Assembly (NCBI GenBank): GCA_026075535.2
Contig: AP026544.2
Location: forward strand, 1 to 64,000
Origin: Tricholoma matsutake
Taxonomy: Eukaryota > Basidiomycota > Agaricomycetes > Agaricales > Tricholomataceae
DNA: 64,000 nucleotides
Direction of reading: 5' to 3'
A program made the translations under genes and the position numbers. Of the stretch, positions 54,700 through 64,000 are shown piece after piece. The first letter of the stretch is position 1, and every line of letters starts with the position of its first letter. The notes below the pieces were generated by a model. It had not been told where the DNA came from, ran no database searches, and saw only the letters and a list, made by a program, of their open reading frames with translations.

Positions 54700-54983
54700 A
54701 TGGCAAAGTGGTGCCTGATGCCGATCCTGTACCTCTATGCCAGTGCCAATGCCAATGCCAATGCCATTGCCAAGTACCATGTATGCTATCTCTGATCTGT
54801 ATATTATTAACATTCTTCATAGTGTATCACAAGCAAGAATTGTAAAAGTGTATTCATTTGATACTAGTACATGTTATACATACTATGAGAGTGTTCGACA
54901 GTGTCCACTGAACCTGTATCATTCAGTACACTGTATGTGTTCGATAGACTGTATTATTTGGTACAGTGTAGCTTACCTATGTG
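54700..54983 (-). mobile_element. Second KDZ right end (relic)
   Basis: 54785-54983 is a diverged copy of the right inverted repeat in the same orientation (ending GGTACAGTGTAGCTTACCTATGTG). It is preceded by subterminal (CCAATG)n words at 54735-54775. No transposase is attached. It is probably the end of an older element into which the 11.7-kb copy inserted, or of an adjacent deleted one. Confidence 0.65.
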
Positions 54984-55539
54984 GGCTAGGAGGTTTTCTA
55001 CCATCGTCTAACAGCGATGGGAGTGGTCCATAACCTGTAGAAAATCAATCCTAGTACAAGAAGAGTGAACTCAGTCTTCATATAAGCGACTATATTAGTA
55101 ATGTACCTAGTACAAGAAAAGTGAACTGTAAGTACAGTAAGTAACCATTCACTACTAAATAATAATGTCAGTACTCACCTCAGTCTTTGTATAAGCAACT
55201 GAGGTGATCAGATATCTATCTGCTGTATATATATGATCCACATTAGATAAAGAAGAATTGTATAAAGGTATCCATGGCATGGATACAAACATGCATCTCA
55301 AAGGGATGTGCTAAATATAGGGCACACATCAAATATGTGCCTCGATCTGTATATGGCAATATGGTGTTTGTATGCGCTCACAGTGTCATTCTCAACAGAT
55401 TTATGCCGTATTGACCATCAAAAGATGGCCATTATGGCCATGCATATGGTTATATGGCGCTTTCTATAAGCACTCAGCCAAAAATAGAAATGCTGACAAA
55501 TTTGTTTAGGTTTCGATCACACACAATGACCAATGAAGA
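54984..55539. other. Spacer with no recognised gene
   Basis: AT-rich. A near-repeat, TAGTACAAGAA(G/A)AGTGAACT, occurs twice at about 55052 and 55109. No coding sequence seen. Confidence 0.45.
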
Positions 55540-56400
55540 TAAGCCCAATGACAACAACAATGGGGAGCTCACCTTGTCAGTAAGACAATGACGATGATGA
55601 TGCAGGGCTACCACCACCACCAAACAAACAAATGGTGGGAATATGACCACCCCAGGTAAGTGTTTTTTATGTCTCTCTCATTTTCTTCATTCAACTAACT
55701 TCTATTGTTATTATCTACAGGTTTTATCTAACAACAACACTACAACAACAACCAATGCATCTCCACCCACTGGCTGAGGACTGCCTCATCATTTAGGCAT
55801 AGGAGACTGCAGAAGGGCATGAAGACAAAGGATGCCAATGACTAAATCACAACAACAACAACAAAGAGGATGACAATGACAGGAATGACAGGGATGAGCA
55901 TGACAACAACCCAGACCCAGCACCCATTCCACCACTGTGAGCTACTGCTTGCAGGGTGGACTACTTTTGCTATGGATTATGACCACAGCAATGCAAGCAA
56001 AAGAAAACTGAACAACGACAAGGGGATGACCAGGGATGACCAGGGTGGCAGGGCCAGAACGAGCCGCACAATGGACCCCATGACAGCAGAGATAGGACAG
56101 AGACAGAGAGAGTACCTGACAATGATGGAGATGATGGGTGAACACAACAATGAGGAGGATGGGGAGGATGAGGACAAGAACCACCACCACCACCACCACC
56201 ACCACCACAGCACCCCCAATCACTGCAGGCAGGTGGAAATGGGGAGCAACAGGGAAGGGGGATGGATGGCTACCAGACGGCCAGGGTGAATAACTCATGT
56301 TTTTCATGGGAGCTTTTTTTGTTTTCTGTCATTCATTTTTTTTGTATTACCAGGGTTCTTCCTCATATGACCCCGCTGTGCCTTAACACCTTTCTCAATT
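55540..56400. repeat. Dispersed non-coding repeat, copy 2
   Basis: The same kind of sequence as 2811-3560: CAACAACAACA, GGGATGACCAGGGATGACC, and a CACTGTGAGC(T)..GCTTGCAG block. It contains a (CCA)n microsatellite at 56181-56209, which encodes a His run in one frame. Frames on both strands are low complexity. Confidence 0.45.
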
Positions 56401-56748
56401 TTTGATTGCTTGGGGAGTGGACTATTCAACAGTCTGTCATGTTATGTCCTTGGGTTACATGTTTCTCACCCCACCCACCCTGTATGTTGGTGCTGGCCCT
56501 GTCCAGTCTATCTATGTAATTATTATTCTTTGAATGAATAATTTCTCTAGCTTGTCTATGTAATGTTAATAAGTTGTTGAGGTGCTGTCTTCTAGTAATA
56601 GGTATATTGGCCATGTCAGTTTTCACCATTCTGTGCAGGAAAATGTGTGACTGTGGGGGTGGGAGTTGCAGATCATGATATAATATCAGTCATTACAGGA
56701 AACTATTAACACTGTATTTGGGTTAATATACGAAGCTCATTATTAATT

Positions 56749-57110
56749 CTACTTATCCATTAAATTCTTTCTTGTATGTAATCCAATACCAAATAAACAA
56801 TTCTCATATATTGTAAAATAAATGGGGCTTGTAGACATGTTACTTTTGAGCCCTGAGAAAACAGAGCAGGCTTTTGCCCAGATATCCTCTGTGTTGATGA
56901 TGTACCATATCAGTAAAGGTGTCAATTCATCAACAGGACAAACCAACTTGACACCTGGCTTGAAAACTGGATGAGTGATAGGAATGAATTCATTCTGTGG
57001 AAGACCACATTTCCAGCAGTATTGGTATTTTTCAAAATGGAACTGTTGTTTCCTGATAACTGATATCCAGCCAAGCACTTAATATTGAAATTGCAAACAT
57101 ACCTCAGCAA
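56749..57110 (-). pseudogene. Zinc-module fragment, possibly of a RecQ-like helicase
   Basis: The minus-strand frame has YCWKCGLPQNEFIPITHPVF, then LVCPVDELTPLLIWYIINTE and ACSVFSGLKSNM. The CxxCGLP..HP..C pattern matches the C-terminal region of agaric RecQ-like proteins as I remember them. There is no helicase core nearby. An overlapping frame covers the left edge, suggesting an intron or frameshift. It is a fragment only. Confidence 0.35.
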
Positions 57111-57229
57111 TGTGTAATGTTACTGTAGGGACACAATCCTTCATGTCACATGATGCTAATGACTTTAGGGCATGTTTTTTGGACTTAAAAAAAAAAAAAA
57201 GGTGATTCATCAGCACAAAGCTGGCCTAT

Positions 57230-57254
57230 CATGGGCCCCCTTTGGGGGCCCATG
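57230..57254. other. Perfect GC-rich hairpin
   Basis: CATGGGCCCCC-TTT-GGGGGCCCATG: 11-bp stem, 3-base loop. A second perfect palindrome, CACTAGGCTAGCCTAGTG, lies at 57370-57387. Function unknown. Confidence 0.7.
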
Positions 57255-57599
57255 GAGAAGGACCCATGACCATGGGAGCTTAGTAAGCACAGGAGGGGGG
57301 TGCAATTGACCACTTCTCCAGGGTGCAAGTTGAACGGAGATGATCCATTAGCTCAAAAAAAAGTTCCCACACTAGGCTAGCCTAGTGAAAAAGTAAGATA
57401 GATAGGCTGTACTTATTTGATCCTATTTTTACGCCGTGTCTGTCGTAGTACTATAAATGGTATGTAATTCAGAGTTGATATTGCTGTGACAGTCAGCGAC
57501 CATAGACAGATGCGGTGATACCTTGATATATTAATGGCTATGTAGTACATTCAGCATATAATGACCGGAGGAAGGTTTTCATGACTGCACATAAGTTGC

Positions 57600-58779
57600 T
57601 CTGTAAAGCATGTAAACACAACTCATCGACCTGATGTTTGGGGAGTGGTAAAATGAGCAATGACACTGGCCATCACCCCCAGTACTTGTCCAGGCCTGAA
57701 CGGAACTACAATTCCTAGTTGAGGCATGGCAAATTCTGCCCCTTCCCAATCCCCCACAGCCCAAAGCCACATAATTGTGTTTTTTCCATCATTCCAGTCG
57801 ATGTGGATCTTCTCGCTAGTTCCTTCTCTTACTGCTATTGCAAAAAAGGCCCCGCCACAATCCAAGGCTGAACGATCTGTAAGTTCCTTGCCTAGCCAAG
57901 CAAGAACTCGCTTATGGGCCCTATGTACAATATTCAGCATTTTCTTTTGTGACTTGAAAAGGTGTCAAGTCAACTTGCCGTTCTTGCCATATCCACTGAT
58001 TCGGCAGGTACTCCTTGGTAACTTTGATAATCTTGGCAACGACGTGCTTCTTCACCATGTCAAGCAGGTTGTCAATTGAAAGTATTGCCTCGGGTGTTTG
58101 TTGGTGACTTTCCATAGTTATGTATGGTCATGAGGCAGTTACTTCCCAAACACCCCAGTGGTATGCAGGTGTAGTGGAGCGGACTCCTTCACGTTTGATA
58201 AGGTGCCGTGGTGATGTCGCTTGCACCTGGTCCCAAGCATGAAGAATTATGCCCTGCTTCCTCGGCGAGAGAAGTGAATCTAAGCGCAGTAAAAGATATG
58301 GCGGATGCTGGGGGTTCAAAGATCGTTGGGACTCTGGCGTTGGGATTGTTAGAATTCCATTGGGAATTGATGGGATGACTGGATAGTCTTCTGGATGTCG
58401 GGCGTCCGGGTATTCTTCAGAAATAATGCACAGAACTAACTCTGAATCTTTTCTTGTACCGACAAAATCATCAGGATAGTGGGAGGCATGGTGAACCTCT
58501 AATGTAGTGGTTAGTTATATATCCTCATCTTATTGAAAATTTCATACCAGTAAGGTTATTGATCACTTTTCGGGCCCGCGCTGGGCCTCCACTGTCGACG
58601 TATTTTTGGCGCCTTGCATTTTGTGACTTTTCGCTACGTGTGCCCCGACGTGTGAACTTCTTTTTGCCGATAGTTTCAGCAGGTAATCCGTTTGGCAAAG
58701 CCCAATCCCCTTGCTCTTCCTGTTCAACATCCTCAATTGGCCTTTTGTTGTTTGGTTTCTTGGTGGGCATTTCCAGCAT
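57600..58779 (-). pseudogene. TET/JBP 2-oxoglutarate/Fe(II) dioxygenase, decayed
   Basis: ATG 58779 or 58770 starts a basic N-terminus (PTKKPNNKRPIEDVE; TRRGTRSEKSQNARRQKYVD) with a donor at about 58547. Exon 2 (58500-58131) holds LLSPRKQGIILHAWDQ and YHWGVWEVTAS. Exon 3 carries the catalytic fold: GAFFAIAVREG..KIHIDWND (Fe-binding H-x-D), VGDWEGAEFAMPQLGIVVPF, RPGQVLG, AHFTTP (distal His) and TSGR (2-oxoglutarate-binding Arg region), then VVFTCFT. TET/JBP enzymes oxidise 5-methylcytosine or thymine in DNA. TGA codons interrupt the frame at 58128-58130 and 57623-57625 (GR-stop-VVFT, where the family has Arg), and a frameshift lies near 57960. All metal ligands are present, so decay looks recent. 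Confidence 0.75.
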
Positions 58780-58839
58780 TGTTATGATTGCAGTATGTTT
58801 TGCAGGGGTTGCACAGGAGCATCAAATGTAATGCAAATG

Positions 58840-60100
58840 GAATCTGGCACACTTCGAACACGTCACAGAGGCCGTACACAAGCAGTAGTAGGTGCCTTGG
58901 ATTTATGGACCAGTATAAACTGGAAGCTACTACTAGCAACAACTTTACAGATTGTCAAGGTTGGCAGCCAGGAAACATGGCCACACACGAGCGTTTGGAA
59001 GTTCCTTGGGTTAATTAATAGATGACTACCATCTCGCAGCTACTACTAGCAATGAGTTTGTAGATATCAAGGACAAGGATGAAGTTGTATGTTCAAAAAT
59101 AAACACATACCAAACATGTGGTTTCTTTTCATGCCCACGTGATCATACACACGTCATTCTTCGAAGACGAATGTAAGGCCATGTATCTGAATTTCGATTC
59201 AAGTACAAGACGGAGGAAATGGAAAAATGTTAGGCATTGTCCATGAAATTTATTAAGTATCAATTTGTAGTTAAACAGGAATTGAATTGGTAGGGTTGAA
59301 GCAGTCGAAAGATAGCGCAAATTGGAAAACTCAAACTGCTCAGGCATTCCAAAGGCCACACACAAGCAGTCGTCGAAAGATAATACATTCTGGATTTGTC
59401 AAATTACTCAGGCGTTCCACAGAGGCCACACACGAGCAGTTGTCGAGATCTAACGCGTTATAATTGCCTTCAATGGTTTTGATAGATGACTATGAACTTG
59501 CAGCTACTACTAGCCATGACTTCACAGATCGTCAAAGATGACTGCCTCGGATAAGAAGGCCATATATAAGTAGTTGCATAGATTCGTCAAAAGATAATGC
59601 GGATTGGACAAGTCGAACTGCTCAGGCGTTCCACAGAGGCCGCACACAAACAGTGGTCCAAAGATAACGCGTTCTGGATTTGTCAAACTGCTCAGGCATT
59701 CCACAGAGGCCGCACACGAGCAGTTGTCGAGATCTAACACGTTATAATTGCCTTCAATGGTTTTAATAGACAACTATGAACTCGGATCGTCAAAGACGAC
59801 CGCCTCAGAGCACAGAGGCCAAACATAGAACCCTTTGCATAACACACGACTACCAACTCGCAGCTACTACTAGCCATGAGTTTGTAGATCGTCGAGGAGA
59901 ATGTGTGTAAATATAGTAAACGAAACAACCGGAAATATTGATCATGTGACAATATCTCGTGCCCTGGTCGCCCGAGTAACCCAATTCAATTCCTTGAGTA
60001 AATACTGGCCGAAAGGTCATTTTAAAAATATATTTGGTTTGCATAACTTATAATTCAAGAATGGAATGATATATATAGGCATGGACCAAAAATAAACTAT
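58840..60100. repeat. Tandem and dispersed repeats upstream of TET/JBP
   Basis: Two interleaved motifs. Motif 1 (ACTGCTCAGGC(A/G)TTCCACA..GAGCAGT, about 70 bases) is at about 59336, 59404, 59617 and 59687, with a weak copy at 58860. Units starting at 59336 and 59617 make a tandem duplication of about 282 bp. Motif 2 (GCAGCTACTACTAGCCATGA..CAGATCGTC) is at 58918, 59033, 59499 and 59855, and again at 63432 and 63546 on the other side of the 989-codon gene. No coding sequence. Motif 1 has a 7-base ACTGCTC/GAGCAGT inverted pair. Confidence 0.7.
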
Positions 60101-60161
60101 GTACAAATGATAATGGCTGACGTATATGAACAACCAACGAAAAATGTCTGTGTGTATTTTA

Positions 60162-63100
60162 CTACTCCTCCCAATATGATAAATCGCCTTGCAGGAATTT
60201 GTCACAAGCGGCATTGATTAATGTCTTGAGTTTTGTAACGGGCCCCACGTGAATCGTTGCCAATGCGGCCCTCCACTCTTTGGAATTTTTTGGTTTTGAT
60301 CCGGCCTGAATCTCGTGCAATCGATTCTGGTACCACTGCTCATTATCCACCGTCCAGTAGCTGTGGTTATACCCAGATGATGCCCATATTGAGGCCTTGG
60401 GAAACCAAGACCTGTCTTCTGTTTGTAACTTTTGATCTGTAGATATAGTAGTGTTAGTAGTATTTTTCATCTGAAATGAAAGTTATACATACTGGTGTAG
60501 ACTCTGTAGACACCACATATGGTGTCCTCTGCAGCCGGAGATAGGTTGTCATCAACCAGAGTATAGCCATTCAGATCCGCGACGTTCTTTCCACTCCAAG
60601 CCACACTTGATACTGGACCACTGGTAATCCTCTTATGCTGTACAGCATCAACAGCTAGCCTCCATACTATTCCGCCATGCATAAGTGCAGCACGTCCTGC
60701 AGAACCGGAGAGTAGATTGCCTTTTTTCTTTTCATACACTGAAAAATCCGAGAGGCTGAACTGGTAGCTGTGAGGGCAGTAGCCAAGGGTAAGTTCTGAG
60801 GGGCGAGCAGGAGTGCGGGGTGGTTTCCTAAAGGGCTTTGCAGTTGAGAAGGGGATACCTTGCTGAATCAGGTATTGGACCATTTGTCCAATAGATTCAG
60901 GCTGCTGGTAGAACAGTTCTGTGACTGCCCGCGCATCATATAAAATGAGAAGGTACCACTGGTTGACCAGCGGCTTTCCTCGAACACCAATGATGTGGCG
61001 CTCGCTGCTGATGCGGCAGTAGTGGAAGTAGGCATGGTCTACTATTTCATGGCGGAGCGTTGGTGCAAAGTCCCATGACGGAGGAGAGAACTTTGGGTCC
61101 TTTGCGAGGTGGAAGTAGTTGTAGAAGTCAGCCGCGCATGCTGTCGTTTCTGGAGTGTGATTTGCCGAATCTAACCCCAGCCTCTTTAAGGCAATCGTCA
61201 CTTTCGAGAGGCCTGCGACCACTTTACCGTCCTCACACCGTATTACTTCTGACATATGACGGCTAGGGGTGTAAGGCTCAGATATCAAGTACCTGTATTT
61301 ATTGCGCATGACAGCCTTCGCATCTGGGCTTGGAAAACGAGAGGCTGAGAAAGAATAAATGGAGGGGTCCGAGTCGCGTTGTTGGGTTGACTGTGGTGTC
61401 GTTTGTTCCATGATATGTGGCTCTGCATGATTGTCCCGAGAGATAACTCTCTTGCGTGGAATGGAGGCGCCTTGGCTCCGTTTCCTCTTGCTGCTACTAC
61501 CCTTCATGTCTTCGTACTCTTCTTCTTCGTCGTCGTCGCTACTACTCAACCCATCGGCGTCATCATCTTCTCCAGAATATCTAACCTTCCACAGCTTCTC
61601 GATCCGTTCTTCTATTGTCTTGCTTGAGTGGCATTCCTGGCTGTCGGGTCCAAGTTCAGACAGTCTGGCAGGCTCCATAGGAGCCTTTGCACGTGTATAT
61701 GAATACTCAAGAGGAAAAACGCCTCTATCACTGTCATTGAAGTCTCCTTCCCTAATCAGGTTCCATTCATCATAATCTGTGGTATAGTGACGCTCCTCCG
61801 GTAAATATAAATGCCATGTATCCTCCCACTTTTCTTGAGGTACAGCATACAGCCTATGTGCGTTGTTTCCTTGCTCGACCCATACAATCAGGGCTTCTCC
61901 AATCGTCGGTTGACTTAACATCTGGTCAACCCTCTCCGCCTCGGCTTTAAACTCCATATGTTGTCGACGATGAGCTGCATCGTCAGTCTCACTTTGCATT
62001 ATGGCCATCCGCTCCTTGGCAAGACGGGCCAGAAGGACTTTAGGACCATCTATTCGTGGATTGGGAGAGTCGTCTTCTCCTTGATGAGATGGGGATGGGG
62101 ATACCAGAGAATCATCCATGATGACCTGTGGGCCTTCATTATTTAAAAGTGGCGATGGAGAGCGATAGGTTTGAAGGGTGGGTAGTGACGATTGTGGGAT
62201 GACTGATTGGCCCTGGGCATTCATGTTGTACCAAAATGCAATACTTCCACGAGGATCATCGGTGGGTGGCATTTGATTATAGTAAATATCTATGGCATGT
62301 CTCGCTTCAGCTTTGCATGGGCGATATCGCCAGACAAGGTCATCGTCCTTGAGTATTGGAGGGCAGTAGCCCCAGTTAATGAATAGAGGGACATTTGCAG
62401 TCTTGAATGCAGCAAATATCTGCTTGTACGTGGAAACATTGGACTTAACATAGCTTCCAGGACGAAACCCTGGGGTGAAGTTACAGACGAAAGACTCTGC
62501 AAGCTCGCTGAGCCATGCAGGGTCTATGCCCAGCTTAGTTTGCACATAAAATAGCCAGTTGGGCATGGTTCCTTCAACCGGAGGGTATGCAGCCAAGTCC
62601 AGGGCAATGGTGAAGGATACGAATGTCGTAAGCATGATAAAGGCATTGCGAGATCTATAAATGGCCGCGGCACAATCGTCTGACAATCTAAAATGGTCCA
62701 TGTAGTGAAATTCGTATGGGAGGATGGAGGGGCGGATCTCTGACCAATCATACCGAGCCATGATATGTCGACGAAGAAGACCAGTCCCAAGCCTAACCAG
62801 TTTCCCCTCCAAGACCTGCCAGCCTACAGCCATGTCCGAATTGATATGCCATGTTTGCCCATCCTTCCACCAGATTATGGGGAGGCGACCAGGTATAAGA
62901 TTAAGGCATGCAAAAGGTCCAATCCACTCGGGGCGTAATGGCCAGAAGCCAAGGAAAGGCTCTAGGGGATCGAGCCAGCGTGTCTTGCGGGGCCTGCGGT
63001 AGTAGTCCCTCAATAACCCATTGTCGCCATCGGAGGATGGGCAATGAACAGGTTTGCGGAGGTACCGCATGTTGGGTGATGACCAGAGGCCCCAGTTTTC

Positions 63101-63187
63101 AGGCTCCCAGAATACATAGATTTTCTCCTGACGGGCATGCCATATAGCTAATTCATCCTGTTCTAGTGGAAAGTCAAAGAAGTCCAT
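60162..63187 (-). CDS. Unknown agaric protein, 989 residues, two exons
   Basis: Exon 1 runs 63187-60493 from ATG (MDFFDFPLEQDELAIWHARQ). A 56-base intron (60437-60492, GTATGT..TACTAAC..CTACAG) precedes exon 2 (60436-60162, ending SYWEE and TAG). Spliced length is 2970 bases. The N-terminal third is rich in Trp, Tyr and Pro (FWEPENWGLWSSP, FINWGYCPPIL). The middle is disordered, with an acidic run SSSDDDEEEEYEDM near residue 545 followed by a likely nuclear signal (SSSKRKRSQ). The C-terminal third is folded-looking (YRYLISEPYTPSRHMSEVIR; HAYFHYCRISSERHIIGVRG). No domain or catalytic motif is recognised. CpG-rich and without stops, it appears intact. A 59-base 5'UTR intron (63214-63272) is likely. 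Confidence 0.75.
60437..60492 (-). other. Intron in 989-residue gene
   Basis: 56 bases, donor GTATGT, branch TACTAAC, acceptor CTACAG. Removing it keeps the frame across both exons (phase 1). Confidence 0.85.
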
Positions 63188-63213
63188 GCTGTGTAAGTGT
63201 ATTGCGGCTATAG

Positions 63214-63272
63214 CTACAGGAAGGAGGTTAGACGGGGAGAATGGGTTTAAAGATAGCTCTTGGGATACTTAC
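63214..63272 (-). other. Probable 5'UTR intron
   Basis: 59 bases, GTAAGT..GTCTAAC..CTGTAG, ending 27 bases before the ATG. The upstream frame does not continue in phase (CTA TAG), so it is placed in the leader. Confidence 0.6.
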
Positions 63273-64000
63273 TGGAGGAATCGAACGTGTTAGTTTGTCG
63301 TCATCGATGTATAAGAAGATTGACGATGTGCGGTGAGCAGAGGAAATAACAAAGCCCCAGAGTGTATGTCGAGGATCCTTAGACTTTATAACCCGGAAAG
63401 TGGCGTTGGGATAATAGGCAACTATGAACTCACGGCTACTACTAGCCGTGACTTTGCAGATCGTCAAAGACGACGGCCAAGAGCATACGTTGAGGACCTG
63501 TAGAATCTAGAACCTTGGATTGGAATAGCAGACTACGACAACCTCGCAGCTACTACTAGCCACGACTTCGCAGACCATCTAAGAGGACAGGCAAGTCCCA
63601 ATGATAAGATGGATTCCCTCGTTGGTACTACTACCAGCGAGTTGCCAATGATGATCAATGATTGAGATCGATGAAGTTGAGAAAATCCCGTTACTTATAT
63701 ATAACCGGCTATAACTATGTGGCAGTGTTGAGTTTACAACATGTACGTGTATAGTACTCACTACAGAATTTTATTTATAAGTCCAAATATCTAAGCCATG
63801 TGTTATGTGGTAGATTAAGTGCTTTTCTAACCCTAAGCAACAGGAAAGATTAGATTAAGGGAGAATGGGTTAAAAGGTAGCTGTCGGAATACTTACTGGA
63901 GGAATGGAACATGTTAATTCGTGTAGGGAGAAGAGATTGGCAGCCTGCACTGGCGGGTTAGCAGAGGAAACAGCTCAAAGATTGTATGAATACTTACTGA
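63230..64000. repeat. Duplicated upstream block at window edge
   Basis: 63232-63345 and 63857-63975 are diverged copies: GGGAGAATGGGTT.AAA, TACTTACTGGAGGAAT(C/G)GAAC and AGCAGAGGAAA.A. Between them lie two copies of the CTACTACTAGCC motif, at 63432 and 63546. A third TACTTACTGA starts at 63991. It looks like an array of duplicated leader regions, possibly leading into paralogues outside the window. Confidence 0.6.

Noticed and set aside
55870..56307. Poly-His protein or membrane protein with poly-Val
   Set aside because: Both are readings of a (CCA)n microsatellite in a non-coding repeat.

Overview
The window is the left end of a chromosome of a mushroom-forming basidiomycete (Agaricomycete). 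It opens on about 156 bases of CCCTAA telomere repeat. Introns are short (about 51-88 bases), with GT..AG ends and branch sites such as TACTAAC. The gene families also fit an agaric: a Zn2Cys6 factor with its DNA-binding cluster at the C-terminus, a KDZ transposase with accessory genes, a TET/JBP dioxygenase, chromodomain Ty3/Gypsy elements and F-box/LRR proteins. No genus can be named from the sequence. I saw no tRNA, rRNA or CRISPR array.

Layout. 0-6 kb: telomere, a decayed F-box gene, a foldback MITE and an intact F-box paralogue. 6.3-13.2 kb: a Zn2Cys6 transcription factor split by a Ty1/Copia element with two identical LTRs and the TSD GCAAC; the reading frame is continuous across the empty site. 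14.77-17.83 kb: a complete but mutated TA-flanked Tc1/mariner-type transposon. 18-23 kb: relics, including a membrane protein and two gag genes. 23.5-32.7 kb: a BAH-PHD chromatin gene broken by a Ty3/Gypsy chromovirus (398-bp LTRs, TSD CTTAT) and again by a hAT-type MITE (8-bp TSD), followed by a degenerate sirtuin. 33-42.5 kb: fragments (Ulp1-like, DUF6570, chromovirus 3' end), a solo LTR with TSD GCATG, two more foldbacks and unrecognised ORFs. 42.95-54.61 kb: an 11.7-kb KDZ element with terminal inverted repeats of about 200 bp, an 8-bp TSD (CCATGTCC) and five genes. 54.7-60 kb: a second KDZ end, a dispersed repeat, a helicase-like fragment, a TET/JBP pseudogene and tandem repeats. 60.2-63.2 kb: an intact 989-codon gene of unknown function, with duplicated upstream sequence running to the window edge.

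How it fits together. This is a subtelomeric TE graveyard with a few intact genes. Nearly all nonsense codons I could place in frame are TGA, usually where the family has Arg, and ten of about sixteen Gypsy LTR differences are CpG transitions. Both point to decay by deamination of methylated CpG. The intact or young units (the Copia element, the F-box gene, the 989-codon gene) look CpG-rich, while 17.8-57 kb looks CpG-poor. Several broken genes (BAH-PHD, sirtuin, TET/JBP, chromodomain integrases) belong to chromatin or DNA-modification families.
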